Notes under the pieces: model-generated
What the model was told of the DNA's origin: nothing
Databases searched by the model: none
The model's input: only the letters and a program-made list of their open reading frames with translations
In this document: piece by piece, positions 32,801 through 41,189 of the stretch
How positions within the stretch are numbered: the stretch's first letter is position 1
How the letters are laid out: the number at the start of each line of letters is the position of its first letter
Program-made: the position numbers and the translations under genes
DNA from: Imbricaverruca yamaguchii
Lineage: Eukaryota > Arthropoda > Thecostraca > Neoverrucidae
Length of the DNA: 64,000 nucleotides
Direction of reading: 5' to 3'
NCBI GenBank assembly: GCA_034440575.1
Contig: JAOTOL010001235.1
Span: 1-64,000, forward strand

Positions 32801-34919
32801 TTTCGCACAAGCCTTGCCACCCAATCACCTGCGGTAAGTGCAGCGAAATTGTGTACCAATCTGGCATGCAGTTGAACTGAATACAATACAGATGAACTAT
32901 GCGATGGTATTCCCTGTGAAATAGTCACCAAATGAAGCAGGGCCGACAATAAACCGACTAACCATGTTTGTTCGTGTCAGTCGCTACAACTCGTTTCACC
33001 ATTTAAAATCGGTTTTAGTTAACCCAAGCTTATGCCAATTGCCATATCAAAGTTCAATTTCTCTAAATCTGCTAAGAGGTCAAAAAGAGACCCATTAACC
33101 TCGTCATAACAACGGGAATGGGGCTGCCCTGCATCATTGCATCCAGAAATACAAGTGGAGGTTATGCAAAATGGCCCATAATTCCAGAAAGCTCAGGAAG
33201 AAGAGGTGACTTTGACCAGGCGGGGCTTTTCTAACCGGGAAAGGGAATCTTGTAATGTATAGCGACATGACAGTCAGATAAATTATGCATGTTTTGCTCT
33301 CGTTTTAGTGAACTTGATATCTGGGCGCTGTATGACCCAACGGGTCGATGCGCCCTGAAAGCCCAATAACCAACGAAGAGTCTGGATGACTGGAAGTGTG
33401 AATGCACGTTCTGTATATTTACCTATACAAAGCGTATATAATGGGAAGGGACGGTTTCAGGGTAGACAAGTAGGCAGTATTGTAAGATACAGGCTCTGAC
33501 GAAATGTTAATTGATGAAAAATCTAAATACAAAGTATAATAGTGTTGCTTATGTGCATGCTTGGTGAAATATAGGTGTTCACTGTTTGTCATGCCAGGCA
33601 TAGGATTGTTTGTTTGTTTGTTTAATGCGTGGTTTTCGACGCAATTTATGCACGATCACGGTTAATGGCGCCGCCCACAGTTTAGCCGGTGGACCGCTGG
33701 ATTGGAAAATGTTCCGAGTGGTGCAAGTGTTGAACCCGGGACCTTTGGCACCTAGAGCTCAACACTTAACACTTGGCCCCCCCGCTCCATATAGGATTGT
33801 TTGAAGTGGACGTTGAAAATAATTTTCATCGTGTATCATAGCTGATGGCAATCATGGAGAAGGTGTCGAAAACAATGAATTACTGCGCATCTTGTGGCCA
33901 ATCCCATCGCTGACAGTAGTCTCATGTGCTTCTGAAGAAAATACAAAAATGTTCAAAATATAACCAATGCACCTGAAGTTATATTTGGCCTACTCGACTA
34001 CATGTCCGAGCATGGGCATGTTCTATTACGCCACTCGCCCCTCCCCCACCCTCCCCCGTGATGTGACTCGGTGGATCCGTCTATGATCAAATTTATTGAT
34101 CTGAAAGTACAAATCAAGCCGAATGCCTCATGGCAGTGATCAAGTAGTGACCGTCTTGCAAAGCAAGCAAAAATGTGCAGTTCACCTTCCAAAGTTGCCC
34201 GCCCTGTCACCTACCTCAAACCGCCTGCTATTTTTGGTCAAGTGCGTGGGTACAATTCAGTGTTAGGTACAATTATGCTCACCCACCCACTACGCTCCAC
34301 AAATTATACATTTGATCAGCTTTTTTGCCATCCCTCCCATCTTTAGTTAGCCTGGGTACGCTCATGGTTTTTTTTTGCGCATATCGGGACGGTGTTGACC
34401 GTCCTGACCTGTGCAAGGTCAGACCTCAGGTCGAGGTATTCACCGTCCTGACCTGTGTTAGATCGGACCACAGACTGAGGAGTTGACCGTCCTGACCTGT
34501 GCTAGGTCCGGCCCCAGACTGAGGAGCTGACCGTCCCGACCTGCGGCAGGTCTGACGCGGTCGCCGACTGGGCCGCTCAGCTGCTGCCCTCCGTGCGGTT
34601 CCGCACCAGCGACCTGGGCCTGCTGGTGCTGCTGCGCAGGATTGCCGTCATGGGCTGCGGCCAGTTCATCGGCGCTCTGAAGCGAGACGCCGCCAACCTG
34701 CTGGGCACTGCTGTGGCCGCCGCCAACCACGCCAGCGCCGTGCCGTGGCAGCGCGCCATAATTGAGCTGCTGTTTTGGCAGACAGATGTCTCTGCTGACG
34801 CCCAGGCTGCCTTTCAGCAGCTTCTCGCCTCCGAGCACGTCGGCGAAGCTGTGAAAGTGTACGCGCTTGAAGTGCTGGGTGATAAGTATGTGCCGGTGTC
34901 AGTGGATGTGGTCGGCTAA
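20862..34919 (+). CDS. Tex10: TEX10/Ipi1 homologue (whole gene span, 8 coding exons)
   Basis: The spliced product, about 635 residues, follows the vertebrate TEX10 order: a basic N-terminus with DFxKVKLKVGKK, a HEAT-like helix block (VRQDGLNGVRELL...DEDPKLRKSAVSVISDVV), DQLAPFFPALVTHLTCAMTH, a MPLLFDTYREVAPP helix, and RWFTDTYRPDLHRHVLAPFPY. TEX10 is part of the nucleolar PELP1-TEX10-WDR18 complex (yeast Rix1-Ipi1-Ipi3) acting in 60S subunit maturation and ITS2 processing. All seven junctions have GT/AG ends and matching phases (0, 0, 0, 1, 0, 1, 2). Vertebrate TEX10 is about 930 residues; the C-terminal third is not found, so the gene either ends early, has exons I cannot recognise, or is broken. 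Introns hold SINEs, three copies of one unclassified repeat, and many minisatellites, several built from the splice junctions themselves. Exons 2-8 are very GC-rich; exon 1 is AT-rich. Confidence 0.85.
20881..21072 (+). CDS. Tex10: TEX10 exon 1
   Basis: The ATG at 20881 opens a Lys-rich N-terminus (MGKSAKAKKEKKADFSKVK) continuing LKVGKKLPKGQNLTDTSF, closely matching the conserved TEX10 start. It ends AAG|GTAGGTAAG, phase 0, 64 codons. A good acceptor (TTTATTGCAG) ends at 20861, 19 bases before the ATG, so a 5' UTR intron is likely. Codons end mostly in A or T, unlike the other exons. Confidence 0.88.
22827..22933 (-). mobile_element. SINE family B, 3' part
   Basis: On the minus strand it carries the conserved body GCGCCATTAGCCGTAATCGT and GCATAGAGTGCGCCGAGAAC, ending in a (CAAA)-type tail at 22827. 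The tRNA-like head is missing. Confidence 0.7.
22958..23366 (-). repeat. Interspersed repeat X, copy 1
   Basis: The reverse complement matches 27575-28050 and 24580-25065 over more than 350 bases (shared blocks include GACTTCATAAGCAC, TTGCGAAATGT, ATCATTCCTTAT and TAGTGTCAnTTnAAnTG). No coding frame and no clear terminal repeats, so its class is unknown. It ends about 40 bases before exon 2. Confidence 0.75.
23406..23609 (+). CDS. Tex10: TEX10 exon 2
   Basis: Acceptor GGCGCGCAG, donor CAG|GTGGGT, phase 0 at both ends, 68 codons. It encodes ELLSHLRHHSVHVRQDGL and DEDPKLRKSAVSVISDVV, the Ipi1/TEX10 HEAT-like repeats. Codon third positions are almost all G or C. Confidence 0.88.
23610..24179 (+). 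other. TEX10 intron 2
   Basis: About 570 bases with no repeat array at either junction and no recognised element, unlike the later introns. Confidence 0.6.
24180..24470 (+). CDS. Tex10: TEX10 exon 3
   Basis: Acceptor CTTCTCGCAG, donor CAG|GTGGGT, phase 0, 97 codons. It reads VTEDQLAPFFPALVTHLT and CAMTHIGASVQQTALPLL, aligning with the TEX10 segment that runs QISPFFPLV...SAMTHI, and ends GWRVTVLRQLAQ. Confidence 0.87.
24580..25065 (+). repeat. Interspersed repeat X, copy 2
   Basis: It matches copy 3 at its start (GTTAGGTGTGACATGTTGAA) and end (GAAGCAGGATGTCGATGCTC and GTGTTCAGAATGTG). The middle is the most diverged of the three copies and contains local duplications of AGATATCTAnTTT. Confidence 0.65.
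25072..25137 (+). repeat. 8-bp tandem array abutting exon 4 acceptor
   Basis: About eight units alternate GCTGACCC and GGTGACCC; the last becomes GGTGACCCAG and supplies the AG of the exon 4 acceptor. Confidence 0.85.
25138..25378 (+). CDS. Tex10: TEX10 exon 4
   Basis: Acceptor GTGACCCAG at 25137; donor ACG|GTACGA after 25378, phase 1. It encodes VLATQPELEDRSVAAPP then TVMPLLFDTYREVAPPADTD, aligning with the TEX10 helix that ends in EAVPP. The last bases (GCCGACACAGACG) and the donor are the first unit of the 34-bp array downstream, so donor choice is inherently ambiguous; this one is chosen because phase 1 fits exon 5. Confidence 0.8.
25341..26278 (+). repeat. 34-bp minisatellite carrying copies of the exon 4 donor
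   Basis: About 26 units of consensus GATACAGACGGTACGACACG plus TACCGCCGGCTGCC. The exon's own end (GACACGTACCGC...GCCGACACAGACGGTACG) is the founding sequence. Every unit repeats ACG|GTACGA. The embedded GGTACgacacGTACC is a small palindrome. Since 34 is not a multiple of 3, all three frames on both strands stay open for hundreds of bases, giving spurious ORFs such as 25129-26115. Confidence 0.9.
26279..26813 (+). other. Rest of TEX10 intron 4
   Basis: Degenerate GT-rich units (TGTTGTATGTGGGGAT and similar, 26340-26520) are followed by unique sequence to the exon 5 acceptor (GAACGTGCAG). Confidence 0.6.
26814..26923 (+). CDS. Tex10: TEX10 exon 5
   Basis: Acceptor CGTGCAG; starts with two bases completing the exon 4 codon, then SLLSDEAAETLAVVLQVIVE and LLRHLKHLDDTKHTTL. 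Donor CTG|GTGAGG, phase 0. It aligns with the TEX10 helix LQVMQQVLNII-like region. An equivalent donor 30 bases downstream (CTG|GTGAGA after 26953) would add ten residues in frame. Confidence 0.8.
26904..26993 (+). repeat. 30-bp x 3 repeat over the exon 5 donor
   Basis: ACACCACTCTGGTGAG occurs at 26913 and 26943, with a weaker third copy at about 26973. Each of the first two contains the donor. The period is a multiple of three, so the frame stays open until a TAA just after 26989. Confidence 0.8.
27205..27565 (+). repeat. 47-bp minisatellite, block 1 (intron 5)
   Basis: Units of 47 bases around GGCTCGGCATGTGTGGTGAT and TGTTGTGTTGTTACAATAACC, some with TTCCATAAGCGG in place of TTACAATAACCG. 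The same array resumes at 28055 after repeat X, so X probably inserted into it. Confidence 0.85.
27575..28050 (+). repeat. Interspersed repeat X, copy 3
   Basis: The most complete copy, flanked on both sides by the same 47-bp minisatellite. It ends CAGAAAGTGGTATTTTGCAC and TTTATTTCATGAATAATTT. Non-coding. Confidence 0.8.
28055..28472 (+). repeat. 47-bp and longer minisatellite, block 2, running into the exon 6 acceptor
   Basis: It continues block 1, then changes to about 100-bp units holding GGGTGGCGGCTCGGCCCGTG and CAGTGGTTCTG. The real junction GGGCGGCGGCTGGACAG|GTG followed by CGCTGGTTCAC is clearly the last, diverged unit: copies at about 28280 and 28370 repeat the acceptor and first exon codons. 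Confidence 0.75.
28473..28713 (+). CDS. Tex10: TEX10 exon 6
   Basis: Acceptor GGCTGGACAG; reads VRWFTDTYRPDLHRHVLAP and FPYSRLVGRRT, matching the TEX10 LRKNY...FPYVL region, then DIGSDFINVLACELAAGLAA, an Ala-rich loop and VLQYLT. Donor ACAG|GTGGGC, phase 1. Confidence 0.85.
28730..28940 (+). repeat. About 68-bp x 3 array after exon 6 donor
   Basis: GGGACAGTTACGGTCCAGAG recurs at about 28732, 28806 and 28873, with GGGCAGGTGTATGTGGGTGG-type segments between. The CAGGTG core resembles the exon 6 donor but the relation is weaker than for the other exons. Confidence 0.75.
29222..29395 (+). mobile_element. tRNA-Lys-derived SINE (family A), near full length
   Basis: The head has a tRNA A box (TAGCTCGGTTGGTAGAGC), an anticodon loop CTCTTGT that would give CUU (Lys), and a perfect T-arm around GTGAGTTCGAATCTCAC. 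The acceptor stem does not pair, so it is not a working tRNA. The body CCCGCGACCAATCGGCGTGA and tail GGTTGAATGTGGCGTAAAAG recur at 61525-61705 and as tail pieces elsewhere. Confidence 0.8.
29396..30169 (+). other. TEX10 intron 6 spacer with a SINE family B remnant
   Basis: Mostly unique sequence. At 29927-30012 a family B SINE with an internal deletion keeps a B-box-like GGTTCGAGCTGG and the 3' end GCGCCATTAGCCGTGCTCGT. Confidence 0.65.
30170..30790 (+). repeat. About 48-bp degenerate minisatellite
   Basis: Units of the type TCCCTCTGACGGGTGTATGT then CCCCACACTACGTTGGACTG, period 47-48, becoming more diverged toward 30790. Open frames at 30034-30633 arise from it. A family A SINE tail (GTCGAAGCGCCCTAAAGCCC) interrupts it at about 30681. 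Confidence 0.8.
30820..31501 (+). repeat. 27-bp minisatellite carrying copies of the exon 7 acceptor
   Basis: About 25 units of GCCTACCTGACGGTCGCCTG plus TGCCCCA. Each unit contains CTGTGCCCCAG|CCTACCTGA, the same structure as the true junction CTGCTCCCCAG|ACTACCTGA at 31501/31502. The frame encodes the nonapeptide AYLTVACAP and is open from 30766 right into exon 7. Confidence 0.92.
31502..31760 (+). CDS. Tex10: TEX10 exon 7
   Basis: It starts with AC completing the exon 6 codon, then YLSTDRCSELARVCRVLRRL, aligning with the TEX10 LNSKQLNRLLG-type helix, and ends TQLLTDVVWQADAADVAG. Donor CTGG|GTGAGTGG, phase 2. The acceptor at 31501 was preferred over GACAG at 31519 because only it keeps phase. 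Confidence 0.8.
31700..32091 (+). repeat. 68-bp tandem array duplicating the exon 7 end and donor
   Basis: The last 60 bases of exon 7 plus GTGAGTGG are the first of six units, at exact 68-base steps (31708, 31776, 31844, 31912, 31980, 32048). Five units keep GCTGG|GTGAGTGG. Units are over 95 per cent alike by eye, so the expansion is recent. Confidence 0.93.
32092..34396 (+). other. Rest of TEX10 intron 7
   Basis: Unique sequence with a family A SINE tail at about 33312-33378 (GGGTCGATGCGCCCTGAAAG) and a family B SINE at 33605-33788. No open frame with a motif. Confidence 0.65.
33605..33788 (-). mobile_element. SINE family B, near full length
   Basis: On the minus strand: a decayed A box (GGCCAAGTGTTAAGTGTTG), B-box GGGTTCAACAC, the shared body GGCGCCATTAACCGTGATCG and a (CAAA)n tail at 33605-33625. 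Confidence 0.8.
34397..34549 (+). repeat. 44-bp x 3.5 array running into the exon 8 acceptor
   Basis: GACCGTCCTGACCTGTG begins at 34397, 34441, 34485 and 34529, exactly 44 bases apart. The last unit gives GACCGTCCCGACCTGCGGCAG, the exon 8 acceptor; the third gives GTGCTAG|GTCCGG, also acceptor-like. Confidence 0.9.
34550..34919 (+). CDS. Tex10: TEX10 exon 8 (last recognised)
   Basis: It begins with one base completing the exon 7 codon, then SDAVADWAAQLLPSVRFRTS and LLVLLRRIAVMGCGQFIGAL, aligning with the TEX10 segment after the central HEAT region. The frame stops at 34917-34919. Donor-like sites lie just before (CTGG|GTGATAAG after 34878; TAA|GTATGT after 34885), so the exon may splice onward to exons I cannot identify. 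Confidence 0.72.
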
Positions 34920-35079
34920 CGTGTCATTAAGTTGAAATATATGCTCTTCAAAGACGTCCAAGCTGGAAGATCACTGCAGTCGATGCGCCCCTAAGCCCCC
35001 TGAAGACATCCAGTATTGACAATGGTTTAGTTTTAGCGGTATCATACGATCGTTCTTTCCCAGCACACGTTAGGGTTGA
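34920..35079. other. Intergenic or intronic, with SINE family A tail
   Basis: The tail GCAGTCGATGCGCCCCTAAG lies at about 34976-34996. Nothing else. Confidence 0.5.
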
Positions 35080-35981
35080 AATGCATGCTAGTCATCAAGG
35101 ACACCAGACATCTTTGTTTTCGACAAGGCCGAGGGGCGTATGGAGAAGCCCATCCAAAGGTTTCCTACTCGGCGGCAGTGAGAGATACTCACAGGACGAC
35201 CTCATGACGGCAGCATGCGAGCGCTACCCAGCTGCTTGCGGAGTTCAGTGCCATACTCAGCTCATTCGGCATCGTCTATGCCGGCGATAGGTGCAGGCAG
35301 TCGGGCCCCTGACCAGTGGCCTTCACCGGGTAAGGCAAGACGCCCTGACCCCCTGCGCAGAGATGATTTCCCCTCTGTGGCAGCAGAGGTGCAGGCGGCG
35401 GCCGAAAGTGTCTCCTCTTGAGGTGGTAGCAGCAAAAGTCGTCCTCGGTCACTTCGGTGGGCGCATGCTCATATCTCCCTCCTGGATCCGCGTTGCCTTC
35501 TGCAGCGTTCCGACCACTGCTAGTCTAGCTTCCTCCAGCAATCTTTCTTTTGGGCGATTTTGCCCTCCTCCCCGACGAGGCACCGTTGGGCATACAAAAA
35601 AAACTAGGGAGTGCCCGCTCTGCGGCAGGTGCTCATCGCCTGAACATGAAAGCTCACAATGTAGCACGGGCAAACCGTGGTGCACCAACTGTGGAAGCGA
35701 CCAGGCGCCGCACACTAGGTATGACCGGTCCTGTCCGACATATCTCAAGGAAAGAGAGGCCATGTCTATCGAGGTTGCGAGAAACATCAACTAGAGAGGC
35801 AAGGCCGGCTAACGACGCGGCTCACTCGAGGGTATCTTACGCAGCAAACACAAAAGCCAACAAACCCACACTAGCTCTACCAGAAATTCAGAGAGGGAGT
35901 GCCGCGGACCTCCTCGCAACTCGGCGAACTCCGCTCTTTCGGCGTGGCGTGTGTACCACTGACGGAAAGAATTACGTTGCC

Positions 35982-36015
<34 letters not shown>

Positions 36016-37394
36016 TCGTAGCGGTATTGCGACTGGCATCCTACCTGCACATGAAGAAAGGACTTACGACGTATCTGTACCTCGCGTCATCCAATAAGTT
36101 CTGCGCAAGGGAGGTTGCCCGGTGAAATCTCCGCCACTGTCTCCCTGAAGCCAGATGAGGGAGAGTGGCGTGAGGTACAGCGGAGGGAGCGCCGCAACAA
36201 ATCCTCGCCTTCCGCATTGGCACCTACGTCAGCAATCCCTCCATCCATCAATACCCAACCCGCCTCAAACCCTCTCTCATCTCCGAACTTCACTTCCACA
36301 CCCTCAGCACCATCCTATGTACCCAAGTCCTTTCCATCTACTTCCATGCAGCTCCAAGAGACGAAGCTGGCGCCGGATGCCCGTTGCACCATAAAGAGAT
36401 ATTCCGTATTTTGAAAGGATATCCAGACTGAAGCCGTTGCACTCGGCGGCGTCCTTTTAGCTAACCACCACAGTGCACCTGTACACCTGTACCAGTACCT
36501 GTACACAGTGTACCTGTACATGAATTAGTTTTGCAAACCTGTCTACAGGCAGTTGCTACTCATATAAACTTGAATCAACGTGCGCCGACAATTTGTTCCG
36601 TGTGCCTGCTGCCAGGACTCCCTTCCTGTTGCAGATCTCCGTCTCTTATTGCTGGAACTTCCTCCCACAGTTTTACTGCTGGGAGACTTCAACACGTACC
36701 ACACCGTATGGGGATGCCTCGCCAGAAACTCGCGTGGCCGCCTTTTATAATATTTCATTCACGACGAGCCAGAGCCTCTTCTCGTCGGACCTGTCTGGAC
36801 GCCAAACGAGTATATTTCGGCTCCTTTTTAAACACGCTCACCCACCGAACGCCAGCCGCCAAAATATGGATGCGTATTAGCGGCATCGCGGGAAAATTAC
36901 CGTTCGCACCAATACCTGCACTGCATGCAGGAGGTCGGGTCATCTCTGATCCTTCCGCCGTGGCTAATGAAATTGCACTTGCACTATCTGAGCGCAGCCA
37001 AGAGGGAAGCTCTGAGTCACAAATTGCACGCCACCAAGCCCGCCACGAACGCCCCCAAAAGACTTTCCGACGACCGAGGCACTTCCATACAATGCACCAT
37101 TCGCCGCGACTGAGCTGCTTTCCGCCGTTAATGCCCTACGGAGTTATCTGAGGGCCCCGATGACGTGTACAACGACATGCTGAAACACCTGCCTCCCAGT
37201 GCGCTCCAGGTGCTCCTAAAACTTTTCAGCCGGCTATGGGAAAGGGGAGGCTTTCCACACGGTGATGAGGTGAGCGCGATGGGTCGGTAGTGCAATGGAT
37301 CAGATCCGCTCTTGTCGGGCTTCAAGATTGGTATTATTATTTCTTCTCGCCACGAGGGTGGAGCGCTTTCCTCAAAGAAGAAGCGTTTTCCCAT
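35080..37394 (+). mobile_element. Jockey/I-like LINE remnant with an inverted segment
   Basis: On the + strand: ORF1 zinc knuckles (35291-35794), the ORF2 endonuclease with LLLGDFNTYHTVWG near 36670-36720, and the N-terminal RT linker DDVYNDMLKHLPPSALQVLL near 37160-37215, breaking off at about 37262. The next part of the same RT, PPSWREEIIIPILKPDKSG and HYRPIALTS, is on the minus strand at 37262-37394. So part of the element has been flipped. Many stops and a (GA)n run at 35986-36011 confirm decay. Confidence 0.78.
35291..35794 (+). pseudogene. LINE ORF1 (gag-like) zinc-knuckle remnant
   Basis: It encodes CPLCGRCSSPEHESSQC and WCTNCGSDQAPHTRYDRSCP followed by TYLKEREAMSIEVARNIN, the typical pair of CCHC-like knuckles and K/E-rich end of jockey/I/R1 ORF1 nucleic-acid-binding proteins. 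The frame shifts after 35790, where SREARP-type sequence continues in another frame. Upstream coding is unclear. Confidence 0.72.
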
Positions 37395-38424
37395 GTGATG
37401 GAACGCTTTTCCCTAAGTTGGAATAAATATATTTATTTTGATTGCTTGAATATTGATGTGATGTTCTAAAATGTTGGGCAATCCAGGAGCGATGGTGGTT
37501 AGACGATGAAAGTTCGTGCTAAAATGGTCGTGTTTCGCGGCAGCACCTCGCTCATCACAATTCGTTGTACGCTTTCTCCGGGAGAGGGCGGGGGGGGGGA
37601 CAGTCAAATCTTAGGTAGCGAGCGCCCTTTCCTTAAGCTACCCTACCTTTCCTACAAGGATGTAATAAAATTGCACAGCTTACGCTACGGTGATGCATCA
37701 TACATTTTGCCGTTTACCTCACTCATTCCTAATCATTCCTGAGGGGATGACTATATTTTGTACCCAGAATGTTATTGGGATCTGAATTTCACACATGTTC
37801 CACCTGAAATGCCGTTGATATGAAATGTGGTTGGTATGTTGAAGAGTTTAAATATTGCATACGAAGGCAGAATAATACGGAGCGATGGAGGCGTCACATC
37901 ATTCCCGTGATAACGTTTCCCGTGAGAACGTTTCCCGTTAGCAATACGACTGGTACGCGGTTCACGCAAATGTTGCCCATTTGTACGACCATGTCGGGCG
38001 ACTCATCCGGCAAGCAAACGCACAGAAGACGCGTCCACCAAGCACTGTTGGTTCTGTCAAGAGCACACCGATGTAATCTTGTGTGTAATGCGGAGATTAG
38101 GTAAAGGACAATACGTTTGGATAGGATTCGTTCTGGGCGCGCTGTCGTGGACTACGCTGCTTCGCTTCATATCACAACGCAAACAGCACGTGCCATAGTC
38201 CATCTCTTAGTGCTTGCGCTTTTCAAACATGTCGGCATGGGAAAGATCATTTGTTTCGTCCAACTTGGCAGGCAAATAGTTTTTCCACGGTAGTTTTCGT
38301 ACTGCAGATTTGAAATACCACTGTTTTTTACCCCATTTTTATCCTCGATCTTCCCTTTTAGCACGGGGCTGAATGCATTGGGACTTCCCTCTTCCTGTCA
38401 AAATGGCCGGGTACATCACTGTCG
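37395..38424. other. No gene recognised
   Basis: Unique sequence; frames at 37506-37742 and 37820-38104 lack motifs. Confidence 0.5.
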
Positions 38425-38725
38425 GCCAGAACTGAAGGCGGCGCTACCGCCCGCTACTGTCGACCAGAACCGAAGACGGCGCCACCGTCCGCTACTGTCG
38501 ACCAGAACTGAAGACGGCGCTACCGCCCGCTACTGTCGACCAGTACTGAAGACGGCGCTACCGCCCGCTACTGTCGACCAGAACTGAAGACGGAGCTACC
38601 GTCCGCTACCGTCGACCAGAACTGAAGACGGCGCTACCAGCCCGCTACCGTCGACCAGGAACTGAAGACGGCGCTACCGTCCGCTACTGTCGACCAGAAC
38701 TGAAGACCGTCCGTCCGCTACTGTC
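38425..38725. repeat. 38-bp minisatellite
   Basis: About 7.5 units of CTACTGTCGACCAGAACTGA plus AGACGGCGCTACCGCCCG. SalI-type GTCGAC recurs in each unit. The final unit is truncated. Confidence 0.88.
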
Positions 38726-39525
38726 GAAATCCCACACCGAACCGGGATCTCGGAATTGCGTGTCAAGACACGGAGCGCGAGTGTGGTCTTGGTGCCGAGT
38801 CCGATCAGCGCTGCTTGTGCACATCATGTGTCTGATCAGGGTGGCAGTCGGTGGGGTGAGGGGTGGGGTGGGGATGGGAGGGTGGCCGTAGGCCACCCAC
38901 CACCACACCGCTCCTCCCCTGACAGCCATTGGCCGCAGGGCGTGCGGGTGTCCACGTTCCCGTCAGCGCGTGTCTACGTTCCCGTCCACGTTAGTGCGTG
39001 ACCAAGGTCGCCCAGTCACCTCCTGGCAGTCACCCGGTCACCCTTCACCCGTCACCCCAGTGTGACCGGCTGTGTAGTCTCGCGTTCCCTCCCCCGGCAG
39101 CTACCATCTGTCTCGTAGGTTCAAGTAAAGCGTCATCAAGTTGTGACACGTGCACACCGACTGTATTGCTGCGTATCTCAGTCGATCCGTCTCACCTGCA
39201 CTGATTGCTGATGCTATCTGCCCTGTTTCCCCCGTTGCGGCGCTTTTTCACACACCACGGCGGCCGATCGATCTCAGCGTATCGGTAATAGCGTATCCGC
39301 TCCACCGCCACCGCCGCGGCCGCCAGCTGACTCCACGGTCGCCAGCTGACCGCGGCGATTACGGCGCTGCTCAATTGTGGCGCAGTAACGCCATCGGCTT
39401 GGCTTTCTCGCCATCAGTCGAGCTTTCTCTCGATCTATGCAGATCTAGGCGATAGAATCTAAATTTTTCGGTCCGGATATAGATGTCCTGGGCCGCCTGT
39501 GCAGCCCGCTGTGCTGGCAAAGTAC
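38726..39525. other. No gene recognised
   Basis: GC-rich sequence with short direct repeats (GTCACCC-rich, 39000-39070). Open frames on both strands overlap and have no motif. Confidence 0.5.
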
Positions 39526-39950
39526 ACCAGCGGGGTGTCACTGCCCCGCCGCCGGACCTGCTGCTGGGTGTAACTACCCCGCCGCTGAGGGATGTCACTG
39601 CCCCGCGGCCGGACCCACTGAGGGGTGTCACTGCCCCGCCGCCGGACCCACTGAGGGGTGTCACTGCCCTGCTACCGGACCCACAAAGGGATGTCACTTC
39701 CCCGCCGCTGGACCCACTGAAGGGTGTCACTGCCCTGCTACCGGACCCACAAAGGGATGTCACTTCCCCGCCGCTGGACCCACTGAAGGGTGTCACTGCC
39801 CCGCCGCCGGACCCACTGAGGGGTGTCACTGCCCCGCCGTCGGACCCACTGAGGGGTGTCACTGCCCCGCCGCCGGACCCACTGAGGGGTGTCACTGCCC
39901 CGCCGTCGGACCCACTGAAGGGTGTCACTGCCCCGCCGTCGGACCCCGGA
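39526..39950. repeat. 33-bp minisatellite
   Basis: About 13 units of ACTGAGGGGTGTCACTGCCC plus CGCCGCCGGACCC. A multiple of three, so frames 39483-39983 (+) and 39371-39955 (-) stay open with an 11-residue repeat; no start context or domain supports a gene. Confidence 0.9.
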
Positions 39951-41185
39951 TCCACTGAATGGGACAGTTTGCCCTTATACTGAGAAACAGACAGTTTGCT
40001 CTTGTGTATGGTACAGCACCAAACGGAATAATTGTACGCCAGCGGTGTATCGCCACTGCATGTACCTGGCGATTATATCGGCCCCTCCGTGACACAATCT
40101 CCACGTGCGACAACCAACCGGCGTGAAACGTCCGGCAGCCATACACCGCCGCCGGCAGAGACTGGACTTCTTCATCATCATTCCCCAGGGGTTATGTGCC
40201 CTCTCCGACGCATCAACTCTCCCTGTTTGTTTTATTCAGTCCCCTGTGCACCCCATGCTACTTCCGACGTGCCTGCTTCGCCCGCAATGTGTCCTTGCAG
40301 ACTGCAGCCCACTCCTTCCTGTCGACGGTGTTCAAAATTGTGTCCGTGGTGTGCCCGTACTGCCTATCGTGTGCCTTCTGCCCGTTGTGTGCCCCGTTCT
40401 GCGCTCAGTGAACGGGCTGTCGCAGGTGGGTTTTCCCCGTCGTGCACCTACACTGGTCCAAATCCCCCCCACAGTGCACACTCCCGTGCACACGGCAGTC
40501 GCGTCCTCTTCGCCCAGCTCGACAGCGGCAGGCGGGGCAGCGCACATGAGGAGCAGTTGGAGCAGCGTATATGCTAATTGGGACATTAAGCCGGTTAAAA
40601 GGCACTCAACGACGGCGTGCTTGAATTGGACGACTCTGAAGTGGGCTTGAATGGGGTGGCGGTGATCGGCACGAGCGCCAAAATCCCACACCATACAGAG
40701 CACCCTATCTGAACGGAGGGGTGTCAAGCGAATGGCAGTCGTATTGCTGCGTCTAGGGCCGATGTGCCTGATCAGCAGATGTGGCGGCCATTTCAACGGC
40801 CGGTGTACATGGTCAGCAGATGTGGCGGCCACTTCAAATGCCGGCATTCCTGGTCAGCAGATGCAGATGGTCAGCAGAAAAGAAAAACAAGAAACTTGAC
40901 TGGCCAGCGTTAGCTCAAGCGGAAATTTGAGGGACCAGCGTGAGCTGCAAACCGCTATGGCTCCACTTCCTATGTGCAGCTGCTGGCACCCAAATTAACG
41001 CTTGGAAACTCGCAAACAACACAAAACAATCTATTAATAATAATCATAAACAAATTCTGACGGTGCAACGGTAGCGAGGGACCGGTCGCCGGGCTGGCAG
41101 ACTGACCGGTTCCCGTGCCAGCTGTTCGGTGGAGCCATGTGAAGATCGAAGAGCTCGGAGAAAAGTTGTACCGGACACCGCCAAC
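39951..41185. other. No gene recognised; short 47-bp x 2 repeat
   Basis: GTCAGCAGATGTGGCGGCCA-type units at about 40777-40860. A segment 40302-40425 is flanked by CCTTGCAG and CAG|GTGGGT and could be an exon (two frames open), but I cannot match it to any protein. Confidence 0.45.
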
Positions 41186-41189
41186 CTGG

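Noticed and set aside
40105..40650. 181-codon ORFs and exon-like segment 40302-40425
   Set aside because: Good splice-like borders, but overlapping frames are open and no match to TEX10 or another protein is visible.
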